Source: Lentimicrobiaceae bacterium (GTDB lineage Bacteria; Bacteroidota; Bacteroidia; Bacteroidales; JAGONC01). From it: a DNA stretch of 5,105 bases. Positions 1 through 5,070 of this stretch are shown here, piece by piece. The translations under genes were made by a program, and so were the position numbers. Location of the stretch: contig JAUXII010000112.1 of the NCBI GenBank assembly GCA_030621075.1, positions 1-5,105 on the forward strand. The letters run 5' to 3'. Under the pieces are notes generated by a model. That model saw only the letters and a program-made list of their open reading frames with translations. It did not search any database and had not been told where the DNA came from. Numbering within the stretch: position 1 is the stretch's first letter; the number at the start of each line of letters is the position of its first letter.

Positions 1-494
1 CCTATACGCCATTGGAGAGGGGCCTGCAGTTTTATATGCAGGGACTTAGGAATATCGTGAGCTATGGCAGCACCGGCGCGGCCAACAAGAATAACATGGC
101 CCTCATTAGCGATTATCCGGATTACTCCATTAATCGTTTTCCTTATTTTCCAGTCAGTCTTATATTCTTTTTGTGATATGGAAAGCAACAGATCATGAAT
201 AATTGCCCTTTTTTCTCCTTTGAAAACATGTTTGATCATAGAAGGATGAAGTTCAAGTTCTCTGGCAGATGCCTCAATGATCTCTTTATTAAGAACTTTC
301 CATGTTTGTTCTTTCCCCTTTTTGTGGAAGATTGCATCAAGATCCTCCCGTAGTTTTGAAGCAAGCCAATTGGCTGAACACCCGGCTTCCCTGGAAATAG
401 TAATAACCGGACCAGGCTCAGATGTTGATGATTTATGCATAGTTTTTTGGACCTTGTACCTGTCGTCCATGTATTTGATCAATAAATTTTCCAT
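1..494 (-). CDS. Cytidylate kinase-like family protein (3' end beyond the left edge)
   Basis: The minus strand reads open for 164 codons from an ATG at 494-492 to the window edge. The C-terminal part, perhaps 40-60 residues, is missing. An in-frame TGA lies 10 codons upstream with no other ATG between, which fixes the start. The N-terminal region carries GPVITISREAGCSANWLASK at about 28-47. This is the modified nucleotide-binding loop of cytidylate-kinase-like proteins (Pfam Cytidylate_kin2 type), where SREAGC replaces the usual P-loop. A second family block, VILVGRAGAAIAHD, lies at about 134-147, followed by LHIKLQAPLQWRI up to the edge. By family it should be a cytosolic P-loop NTPase of the NMP-kinase fold. 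The true substrate is not established, and I would not call it the housekeeping Cmk. It starts 47 bases after pgi on the same strand with no strong terminator between, so it is probably cotranscribed. The family call is fairly sure and the function is not. Confidence 0.85.
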   Translation of the reverse strand, partial: MENLLIKYMDDRYKVQKTMHKSSTSEPGPVITISREAGCSANWLASKLREDLDAIFHKKGKEQTWKVLNKEIIEASARELELHPSMIKHVFKGEKRAIIHDLLLSISQKEYKTDWKIRKTINGVIRIIANEGHVILVGRAGAAIAHDIPKSLHIKLQAPLQWRI

Positions 495-513
495 AACAAC
501 TTCTTGTTTAAAC

Positions 514-532
514 CCACACTTTCAAGTCGTGG
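514..532 (-). other. Small hairpin in the pgi-to-kinase-like gene spacer
   Basis: In the 47-base gap, CCAC+ACT pairs with AGT+GTGG around a 4-base loop, with one bulged base, giving 7 pairs. On the minus strand only three T's follow, so it is not a convincing terminator. It could be an mRNA-processing or stability element between the two cistrons, or chance. Confidence 0.35.
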
Positions 533-541
533 ATAAATGGT

Positions 542-1885
542 TCATAACTTTTTTCTAAGTTGCGCTGAAGCGTCCTCATAGCCAGGTTTCCCCAAAAGAG
601 CGAACATATTTTTTTTATAAGCCTCCACTCCGGGCTGGTCAAAAGGATTTACATGTAACAGATACCCACTGTAAGCACAAGCTATTTCAAAAAAATAAAT
701 GAGCCGGCCAAGATTGCGTTCATCAAGATACGGTATCTGCACCGTTATGTTCGGAACTCCTCCATCAACATGTGCTAAAAGAGTACCAAGACCGGCCATC
801 CTGTTAACCTCCTCAATCTTTTTTCCAGCCAGAAAATTCAATCCGTCAAGATTGTCCTGATCTTCCGGCACCTTTAAAACGCCGCGGGTTTGTTTAACCA
901 GTAACACCGTTTCGAAAAGGATACGAAGTCCTTCCTGAAGGTATTGCCCCATCGAATGCAAATCGGTAGTGAGGTTAACTCCTGCCGGAAAAATCCCTTT
1001 GTTTTTTTTGCCTTCACTCTCGCCATAAAGTTGCTTCCACCATTCCGTAAAATAATTCAGGGAAGGCAGATAACCAGCAAGCACTTCCACCGTCTTGCCT
1101 TTGCGGTATAGCGCATTCCTTGTAGCTGCATACAAAGCTGCAGGATTGGCCTCCAGCCTGTCAGATGATGTAGTTAATTGCTCCATCTCCTGTGCCCCTG
1201 ATAGCAATTCACGAATATCAAACCCGGCCACGGCAACAGGCAATAAGCCAACAGGTGTTAATACAGAGTAGCGCCCCCCAACATCATCAGGAACAGTAAA
1301 AGTTGCATACCCTTCCTCATTGGAAAGTTGTTTTAAAGCACCCCTTGATTTATCGGTAATGGCAATGATCCGTTTTCTTGCATTATGTTTGCCGTATTTT
1401 TTTTCGAGGTGGTTTTTCAACAACCGGAAAGCAATAGCAGGTTCGGTAGTTGTGCCTGATTTGGAAATAACAACCAAAGCATATTCTCTGTCATCAAGAA
1501 TATCCATCAAATCAACAAGGTAATCTTCTCCGAAATGATGTCCGGCATACAATATCAGGGGCGTTGTCCGATTTTGTAGTAATGAACCCATATGATGGTT
1601 GAGAGCCTCTATCACTGCCCTGGCTCCAAGATAGGAGCCACCAATACCAATAACAATAAAAACATCGGCCACATCTTTGATCCTCAATGCCTCCTCTTCG
1701 ATCCGGCTTATCAACCCCTCGTTTGTTTGCGAGGGTAATTTCATCCAACCTAAATAATCATTGCCCTTGCCTGTTCCCTCAATCAATGCTTTGTGAACAA
1801 AAGATACCTCATCCTGCAACCCGAAAACTTCATCTTTGTCAATAAAATTGAAAGTTTTACTGATGTCAATCTCCAAACTATCCAT
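542..1885 (-). CDS. pgi: Glucose-6-phosphate isomerase
   Basis: This cytosolic enzyme interconverts glucose 6-phosphate and fructose 6-phosphate in glycolysis and gluconeogenesis. The 447-residue protein matches the short Bacillus/Thermotoga-type isomerases (about 445-450 residues) rather than the roughly 550-residue E. coli type. Visible motifs in order are GIGGSYLGARA (80-90), the sugar-phosphate loop SKSGTTTE (141-148), signature 1 VGGRYSVLTPVG (202-213), and QLYGESEGK (285-293) with the probable catalytic Glu289. TDLHSMGQYLQEG (307-319) follows with the ring-opening His310, and then signature 2 GYLLHVNPFDQPGVEAYK (407-424) with Lys424. All key residues are present and the frame is intact. 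The ATG at 1885-1883 is chosen because it gives the expected family length and lies about 45 bases after a good promoter. It appears to be the first gene of an operon with the cytidylate-kinase-like gene. In many Bacteroidota pgi follows gpsA, but here a divergent two-component system lies upstream. Confidence 0.97.
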   Translation of the reverse strand: MDSLEIDISKTFNFIDKDEVFGLQDEVSFVHKALIEGTGKGNDYLGWMKLPSQTNEGLISRIEEEALRIKDVADVFIVIGIGGSYLGARAVIEALNHHMGSLLQNRTTPLILYAGHHFGEDYLVDLMDILDDREYALVVISKSGTTTEPAIAFRLLKNHLEKKYGKHNARKRIIAITDKSRGALKQLSNEEGYATFTVPDDVGGRYSVLTPVGLLPVAVAGFDIRELLSGAQEMEQLTTSSDRLEANPAALYAATRNALYRKGKTVEVLAGYLPSLNYFTEWWKQLYGESEGKKNKGIFPAGVNLTTDLHSMGQYLQEGLRILFETVLLVKQTRGVLKVPEDQDNLDGLNFLAGKKIEEVNRMAGLGTLLAHVDGGVPNITVQIPYLDERNLGRLIYFFEIACAYSGYLLHVNPFDQPGVEAYKKNMFALLGKPGYEDASAQLRKKL

Positions 1886-1936
1886 TATTAGCGTTTTAAT
1901 AAATAAACCTCATCATTAAAAAGAAATGTTTCTATG

Positions 1937-1969
1937 CAAATATACAAAAACAAGCGGGCTTTTATCAAA
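1937..1969 (-). promoter_or_regulatory. Promoter of pgi (Bacteroidota type)
   Basis: Reading the minus strand, TTTG (1969-1966) is followed after 21 bases by TATATTTG (1944-1937). This fits the Bacteroidota sigma-ABfr consensus TTTG / TAnnTTTG with its usual spacing of about 19-21. Transcription would begin near 1930, giving a leader of about 45 nt before the pgi ATG at 1885. This is an inference from consensus only. Confidence 0.65.
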
Positions 1970-1986
1970 AAAACCTCACCCCTTAA

Positions 1987-2011
1987 TCCCCTCTCCATAG
2001 TGGAGAGGGGA
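1987..2011. repeat. Palindromic C/T-rich intergenic repeat
   Basis: TCCCCTCTCC (1987-1996) and GGAGAGGGGA (2002-2011) form a perfect 10-bp stem around the loop ATAGT. It sits in a CCTCACCCCTTAAT... context (from about 1973) and is followed by AAAAGAGGGCAGGG. From general knowledge, sequences of the form 'cctcacccc...cccctctcc-n-ggagagggg' are scattered between genes in many Bacteroidota genomes. There is no T-run after it, so it is not a classic terminator. A second small hairpin, GGGCG-GAT-CGCCC, follows at 2022-2034. The copy number in this genome cannot be judged from one window. Confidence 0.6.
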
Positions 2012-2037
2012 AAAGAGGGCAGGGCGGATCGCCCAAT

Positions 2038-2071
2038 AAAAAAAGTGCGGCCACCGGCCACACTTTTTTTT
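2038..2071. terminator. Bidirectional intrinsic terminator-like hairpin
   Basis: GTGCGGCC (2045-2052) pairs with GGCCACAC (2056-2063) around the loop ACC. The stem is flanked by A7 (2038-2044) and T8 (2064-2071), so either strand has a GC stem followed by a T-run. The one mismatch on the plus strand (C.A) becomes a G.U wobble on the minus-strand RNA, so the fold is better on the minus strand. It is odd to find it between two divergent genes, because neither pgi nor the kinase gene ends here. It implies either a short transcript within the spacer or an insulating role. Confidence 0.75.
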
Positions 2072-2152
2072 CTAACGACAAAACAGGTTTTTAACCTAAC
2101 TTTTAGCCAAAAAATTATTTGACTATGAGAAATATGAAATTACTAACTACTT
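2038..2152 (-). ncRNA. Candidate small RNA or leader in the divergent spacer
   Basis: A perfect TAnnTTTG box (TATCTTTG, minus strand 2165-2158) would start a transcript near 2150. It would end at the terminator-like hairpin at 2038-2071 after about 110-115 nt. The minus strand contains no ATG in this span. It does contain a small AGGTT-AAA-ACCT hairpin (2085-2097) before the terminator stem. No clear TTTG element lies at the right distance upstream of the box, which weakens the case. I do not recognise it as a known RNA family. It could instead be an attenuated early leader of pgi, whose own promoter lies further downstream. Confidence 0.35.
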
Positions 2153-2157
2153 GCCTG

Positions 2158-2165
2158 CAAAGATA
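2158..2165 (-). promoter_or_regulatory. Isolated Bacteroidota -7 box, minus strand
   Basis: TATCTTTG followed by C on the minus strand matches the TAnnTTTG consensus exactly. No good TTTG lies 19-21 bases upstream. It points towards the terminator-like hairpin and then pgi. An 8-mer with six fixed bases in AT-rich DNA can arise by chance. Confidence 0.4.
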
Positions 2166-2187
2166 TCTTATCAGGATATAATGAAAT

Positions 2188-2222
2188 GTTAACAGATTTA
2201 AATAAAAGTTAATTAATGTTAA
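2188..2222. promoter_or_regulatory. Phased GTTAA direct repeats: possible response-regulator binding site
   Basis: GTTAA occurs at 2188, 2208 and 2218, with a one-mismatch copy (TTTAA) at 2197. The intervals are 9, 11 and 10 bases, about one helical turn each. OmpR-family regulators bind tandem direct half-sites spaced 10-11 bases apart, and such a regulator is encoded in the adjacent pair. The array ends 28 bases before the -7-like box of the kinase gene, a position suited to autoregulation. The link to this regulator is an inference, and the motif is short and AT-rich. Confidence 0.35.
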
Positions 2223-2249
2223 AACCTTATATAATTGGTCGTCAAAGCG

Positions 2250-2257
2250 TATTTTTG
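2250..2257 (+). promoter_or_regulatory. -7 box of the histidine kinase gene
   Basis: TATTTTTG followed by C matches TAnnTTTG exactly and ends only 5 bases before the kinase ATG at 2263. If it is used, the transcript would be leaderless or have a leader of a few bases. No good TTTG element lies 19-21 bases upstream, so an activator may be needed. The GTTAA repeats would suit that. Confidence 0.5.
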
Positions 2258-2262
2258 CACAA

Positions 2263-3777
2263 ATGAGTAAAAGATTTATCATAGTTATTACCATTATTAT
2301 CTCATTGGCCTTAATTGGGTTAATTAGTATTCAGGCTTACTGGATTGGCAATGCCATAAAGCTCAAAGAAATAAATTTCAACAGAAGCGTTAACGAAGCC
2401 CTATCACAGGTTGTAGATAAAATTGAAAGGATCGAGGTTGTAAATCAGATCACGCAAAAGAGAAATTTTTATAATCGGGGAGCATCATTGATTATCAGCA
2501 TTGATTCGTTAAATTATCTTTATTATAAAGAACTCGAAGCAATTAATCGTGCCTCTTTCGATAAGCCCACAGATCAATCATTTGAAGAAGTTACTATCCG
2601 GATAGCGCAAGAACCAGACAGTATCGTTGATCCCGATCAGGTTTCAAAACAAAGGCTTAACGAGTTGCTTAAAAGGAAATCGCTACTCATTAATGATGTC
2701 TTCGAAGATATGTTTACATTCAGCCACTTTCAGGATATTGAAGATCGTATTGATACATGCATCCTCGATTCTTTAATAACATTTGAATTATTGAATAAAG
2801 GGATTGATACAGACTATGAATATGGCATCTTCAGCACATCCCGTAATCGCATGGTAATTGAAAAAACGGGTAATTATAGCAAAAAGTTACTGGAAAATAA
2901 TTTGGCATTTATACTATTTCCCAGTGATGCTTTTTCTCATCCGGACTACCTGATGATTTATTTCCCTCATGAACGGAAGTTTCTTTTTAAACAATTATCA
3001 GGGATTTTAAGCATTTCCGTTTTTCTGATCCTTATCATTATTGTCTCGTTCTTATTTACCATCAATTTTATCTTTAAGGAAAAAAAGTTTGCAGAAATGA
3101 AAACGGATTTCATAAATAATATGACCCATGAGTTTAAAACACCCATTTCAACAATTGCCCTGGCTTGTGAGGCTTTGAAAGACAAGGATCTGAAAATGAT
3201 GAAGGATGTTAGCGATTCCTATATCAATATCGTCAATGAAGAAAACAAACGCCTCGGTGCTATGGCAGAAAAGATCCTTCAGACAGCCGTGCTTGAAAAA
3301 GGTAAACTGAAACTGAACAAAGAAGAAATAGATATTCACCACATTATTTTTGATGTTATTAAAAATATTGGGATTCAGGTAGAAATCAATGATGGTCGGA
3401 TTGTAAAGGATTTCAGGGCTTCCAATCCGGTAATTGAAGCCGACAAAGTTCACCTGACAAATGTGATTTTCAACCTGCTTGAAAACGCCAATAAATATTC
3501 TCCCACAAAACCGTTGATCACCATTCGTACTAAAAATATTCCCGGTGGCATTGAAGTCTCAGTGAAAGATAATGGGGTAGGTATCAATAAATCGGACCAG
3601 AAAAAAATATTCGATAAATTATACCGGGTACCAACCGGCGATATTCATAATTTCAAGGGGTTTGGTTTAGGTCTTAGTTATGTAAAAGCCATTGTGGCAA
3701 AACATGGGGGTACTGTTACACTGGAAAGTGAAATAAATGTTGGAAGTACTTTCAGGGTTTTTCTCCCTGAAAAATAA
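2263..3777 (+). CDS. rprX: Membrane sensor histidine kinase, RprX-like
   Basis: This 504-residue inner-membrane kinase should autophosphorylate and pass phosphate to the response regulator encoded next. A first membrane helix lies at about 5-27 and ends in IQAYWIGNAIKLKE. A sensor region of about 215 residues (28-245), presumably periplasmic, follows, and then a second helix at about 247-271. The dimerisation/phosphoacceptor segment FINNMTHEFKTPISTIAL comes next with His289. The ATP-binding domain has an N box NLLENANKYS (404-413, Asn408), a G1 box DNGVGI (436-441), an F-box region IFDKLYRVP (449-457) and a G2 box GFGLGLSYVKAI (466-477). No HAMP domain fits in the roughly 10 residues between the second helix and the phosphoacceptor helix. 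The sensor-region phrases LKEINFNRSVNEAL and LDSLITFELLNKGID are typical of the RprX-like kinases of Bacteroidota. The signal sensed is unknown. The ATG at 2263 gives a normal start to the first membrane helix, and there is no Shine-Dalgarno. The family is sure and the symbol is by resemblance. Confidence 0.93.
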   Translation: MSKRFIIVITIIISLALIGLISIQAYWIGNAIKLKEINFNRSVNEALSQVVDKIERIEVVNQITQKRNFYNRGASLIISIDSLNYLYYKELEAINRASFDKPTDQSFEEVTIRIAQEPDSIVDPDQVSKQRLNELLKRKSLLINDVFEDMFTFSHFQDIEDRIDTCILDSLITFELLNKGIDTDYEYGIFSTSRNRMVIEKTGNYSKKLLENNLAFILFPSDAFSHPDYLMIYFPHERKFLFKQLSGILSISVFLILIIIVSFLFTINFIFKEKKFAEMKTDFINNMTHEFKTPISTIALACEALKDKDLKMMKDVSDSYINIVNEENKRLGAMAEKILQTAVLEKGKLKLNKEEIDIHHIIFDVIKNIGIQVEINDGRIVKDFRASNPVIEADKVHLTNVIFNLLENANKYSPTKPLITIRTKNIPGGIEVSVKDNGVGINKSDQKKIFDKLYRVPTGDIHNFKGFGLGLSYVKAIVAKHGGTVTLESEINVGSTFRVFLPEK

Positions 3778-3828
3778 ATAATAGTACAATCAGAAAAGGG
3801 TGGCTCGCTAATTAATTTATATTATTTG

Positions 3829-3836
3829 TATCTTTA
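3829..3836 (+). promoter_or_regulatory. Possible internal promoter box before the response regulator
   Basis: TATCTTTA differs from TAnnTTTG in the last base only and would give a leader of about 30 nt before the ATG at 3870. No clear upstream TTTG is present at 19-21 bases. The 92-base gap between the kinase and regulator is long for a tight operon and leaves room for a second promoter. No terminator hairpin is visible in the gap. Confidence 0.25.
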
Positions 3837-3869
3837 GTCTGATTTTTCATTTTTAAAATAATCTGTATT

Positions 3870-4562
3870 ATGTCAAATACTATGCGTGTATTATTAGCAG
3901 AAGATGACCGTAACCTTGGTAATATTTTAAAATCATACCTTGAGGCCAAAGGTTTTGAAACTACGCTCTGTGTTAATGGGGAAGAGGCGTTTAATGCATA
4001 TAAAAAAAAGAACTTCGATTTTTGTATTGTCGATGTTATGATGCCTGTAAAAGATGGGTTTACACTGGCAAAAGAGATTCGGAGCATGGATAAAAAAATA
4101 CCTATCTTATTCCTTACGGCCAAGTCTCTTCCGGAGGATAAACTGAAAGGATTTGAAGTAGGTGGCGACGACTACCTGACCAAACCATTTAGCATGGAAG
4201 AATTACTTGCCCGAATGAAGGCCATTACCAGAAGAACGGATCAAAACAAAAAAGGTGAAAACGATAATTTTTATACTATTGGGCAGTACCTCTTTGACTT
4301 TAACCGGCAAATCCTTAGTTTTAAAGGGGAAGAACATAAACTAACTTCAAAAGAAGCTGACCTGCTGCATTTATTATGTGAGAATAAGAATGATGTGCTT
4401 GATAGAAGCTATGCCCTCAATAAAATTTGGTTCGACGACAGCTATTTCAATGCAAGAAGTATGGATGTATATATTGCAAAGCTTCGAAAATACCTTAAAA
4501 ATGATCCGGATGTGGAGTTACTGAATGTGCATGGTGTCGGATTTAAACTCATAGCAAAATAA
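3870..4562 (+). CDS. rprY: OmpR-family response regulator, RprY-like
   Basis: This 230-residue cytosolic transcription regulator is the expected partner of the kinase just upstream. The receiver domain spans about 5-121, with an acidic cluster EDD at 11-13, phosphoacceptor Asp55 in IVDVMMP, Thr83 in FLTAK and Lys105 in LTKPFSMEEL. A winged-helix DNA-binding domain (Trans_reg_C type) spans about 134-229. Its recognition-helix segment is NARSMDVYIAKLRKYL (194-209) and it ends in HGVGFKLIAK. The sequence closely resembles what I recall of Bacteroides RprY, notably KPFSMEEL, ALNKIWFDDSYFNARSMDVYI and the HG.G(Y/F)KLI tail. RprXY was found in B. fragilis, and RprY in Porphyromonas gingivalis has been linked to stress responses. 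The targets here are unknown. An alternative ATG at codon 5 (3882) is possible, but the first is kept because similar regulators have a few residues before the first beta strand. It ends 22 bases before a hairpin. Confidence 0.95.
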   Translation: MSNTMRVLLAEDDRNLGNILKSYLEAKGFETTLCVNGEEAFNAYKKKNFDFCIVDVMMPVKDGFTLAKEIRSMDKKIPILFLTAKSLPEDKLKGFEVGGDDYLTKPFSMEELLARMKAITRRTDQNKKGENDNFYTIGQYLFDFNRQILSFKGEEHKLTSKEADLLHLLCENKNDVLDRSYALNKIWFDDSYFNARSMDVYIAKLRKYLKNDPDVELLNVHGVGFKLIAK

Positions 4563-4577
4563 AGTAAAACGAAACAC

Positions 4578-4611
4578 AAAAAAAGCAAACATAGCGTTAT
4601 GCTATGTTTGC
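4578..4611 (-). terminator. Intrinsic terminator, best on the minus strand
   Basis: GCAAACATAGC (4585-4595) and GCTATGTTTGC (4601-4611) form a perfect 11-bp stem around a 5-base loop. Seven A's (4578-4584) precede it on the plus strand, so a minus-strand transcript meets the hairpin and then seven U's, the classic intrinsic layout. On the plus strand the stem is followed by CCGTTAATTAAG with no T-run, so termination of the response-regulator mRNA would be weaker or work only by the stem. It lies between the convergent ends of the regulator gene and the small minus-strand ORF. Confidence 0.75.
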
Positions 4612-4663
4612 CCGTTAATTAAGCCAAAACTACAAAAAAATCATGAAAAAGTTACTATATTGA

Positions 4664-4837
4664 CTACTGAATAAACGTCTTTCCCATAATATCTTTAACA
4701 ACTATTGTTAAAAAAAACAGTGCGGCCAATAAAAGAAAAACCACCACTTTTGAATTAAAGACCACAAAAAAATACCTGCTAAAACCTGATATCAAATTTC
4801 TTACCACTTTCATAACAATAGTTTTTGAGATACGCAT
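4664..4837 (-). CDS. Small single-pass membrane protein, unknown function
   Basis: A minus-strand ORF of 57 codons starts at the ATG at 4837-4835 and ends in TAG at 4666-4664. Its N-terminal half is basic (K5, K10, R13, R21, K30). One hydrophobic segment follows (about 31-48, VVVFLLLAALFFLTIVVK), and the tail is short and polar (DIMGKTFIQ). This layout suits a small inner-membrane protein with the basic end in the cytosol. An in-frame stop lies 18 codons upstream with no other ATG, so the start is at M1 or M9. Support for it being real is the minus-strand terminator 53 bases after the stop. I do not recognise the family and cannot see a clear promoter. It could be a chance ORF in AT-rich DNA, where hydrophobic codons are favoured. 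Confidence 0.5.
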   Translation of the reverse strand: MRISKTIVMKVVRNLISGFSRYFFVVFNSKVVVFLLLAALFFLTIVVKDIMGKTFIQ

Positions 4838-5070
4838 TTTTACTGCTTCTATATTAATTGACGGATGAAGTAATGAAAAGGTTGCGTTAGCTTATTTTTT
4901 TTCATTTATTATTTGTTACTGGTTATTTCTGATTTAAATTTCTAATTTGTCATTAGAATTCCTGATTTATCATTTCTAATAAATCAATCACACCTCGTAA
5001 AAACAATTTTAATCTTTTAACAAGGGTCACAAAATCTCTCTTTTTGGATTAATCATAAATTGATGCAAAT
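4838..5070. other. AT-rich spacer with short reiterated motifs
   Basis: No gene is visible here. The segment 4926-4990 carries four degenerate copies of TTTCTRATTT (from 4926, 4939, 4959 and 4973), the middle two followed by RTCATT. They form two small inverted repeats: TTCTAAT/ATTAGAA (4940-4946 with 4952-4958) and TGATTTAT/ATAAATCA (4963-4970 with 4979-4986). The stems are AT-only or nearly so and weak. On the minus strand CATATTTG (5073-5066) is one base off the TAnnTTTG box and could serve the small membrane-protein ORF, with a long leader. The rest shows nothing I can name. Confidence 0.4.

Noticed and set aside
13..22. TGGAGAGGGG shared with the palindromic repeat at 2001-2010
   Set aside because: Here it is part of the cytidylate-kinase-like coding sequence (Ala-Pro-Leu-Gln region) and lacks the other arm, so it is a chance 10-base match.
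277..558. Plus-strand ORF of 93 codons
   Set aside because: It lies antisense to the cytidylate-kinase-like gene, whose minus-strand frame has clear family motifs. The plus frame has no recognisable features.
1320..1748. Two ORFs inside pgi (1320-1523 plus, 1512-1748 minus)
   Set aside because: Both are out-of-frame shadows of the intact, motif-rich pgi reading frame.
1934..2122. Plus-strand ORF of 62 codons in the divergent spacer
   Set aside because: It runs through the pgi promoter, the palindromic repeat and the terminator hairpin. Its composition is what those elements would encode by chance, and no promoter precedes it on this strand.
2967..3453. Two minus-strand ORFs (2967-3185 and 3148-3453)
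   Set aside because: They are antisense to the histidine kinase catalytic region, with no motifs.
3812..4123. Minus-strand ORF of 103 codons
   Set aside because: It is antisense to the receiver domain of the response regulator, whose catalytic residues are all in place in the plus frame.
4694..4712. Perfect 8-bp inverted repeat TTTAACAA-CTA-TTGTTAAA considered as an operator
   Set aside because: It falls inside the small membrane-protein ORF. The sequence is AT-rich and is explained by codons for Leu-Thr-Ile-Val-Val-Lys. No promoter lies beside it.
4719..4728. AGTGCGGCCA shared with the terminator stem at 2044-2053
   Set aside because: It is an isolated 10-base match with no pairing arm nearby, and it lies within a coding frame.
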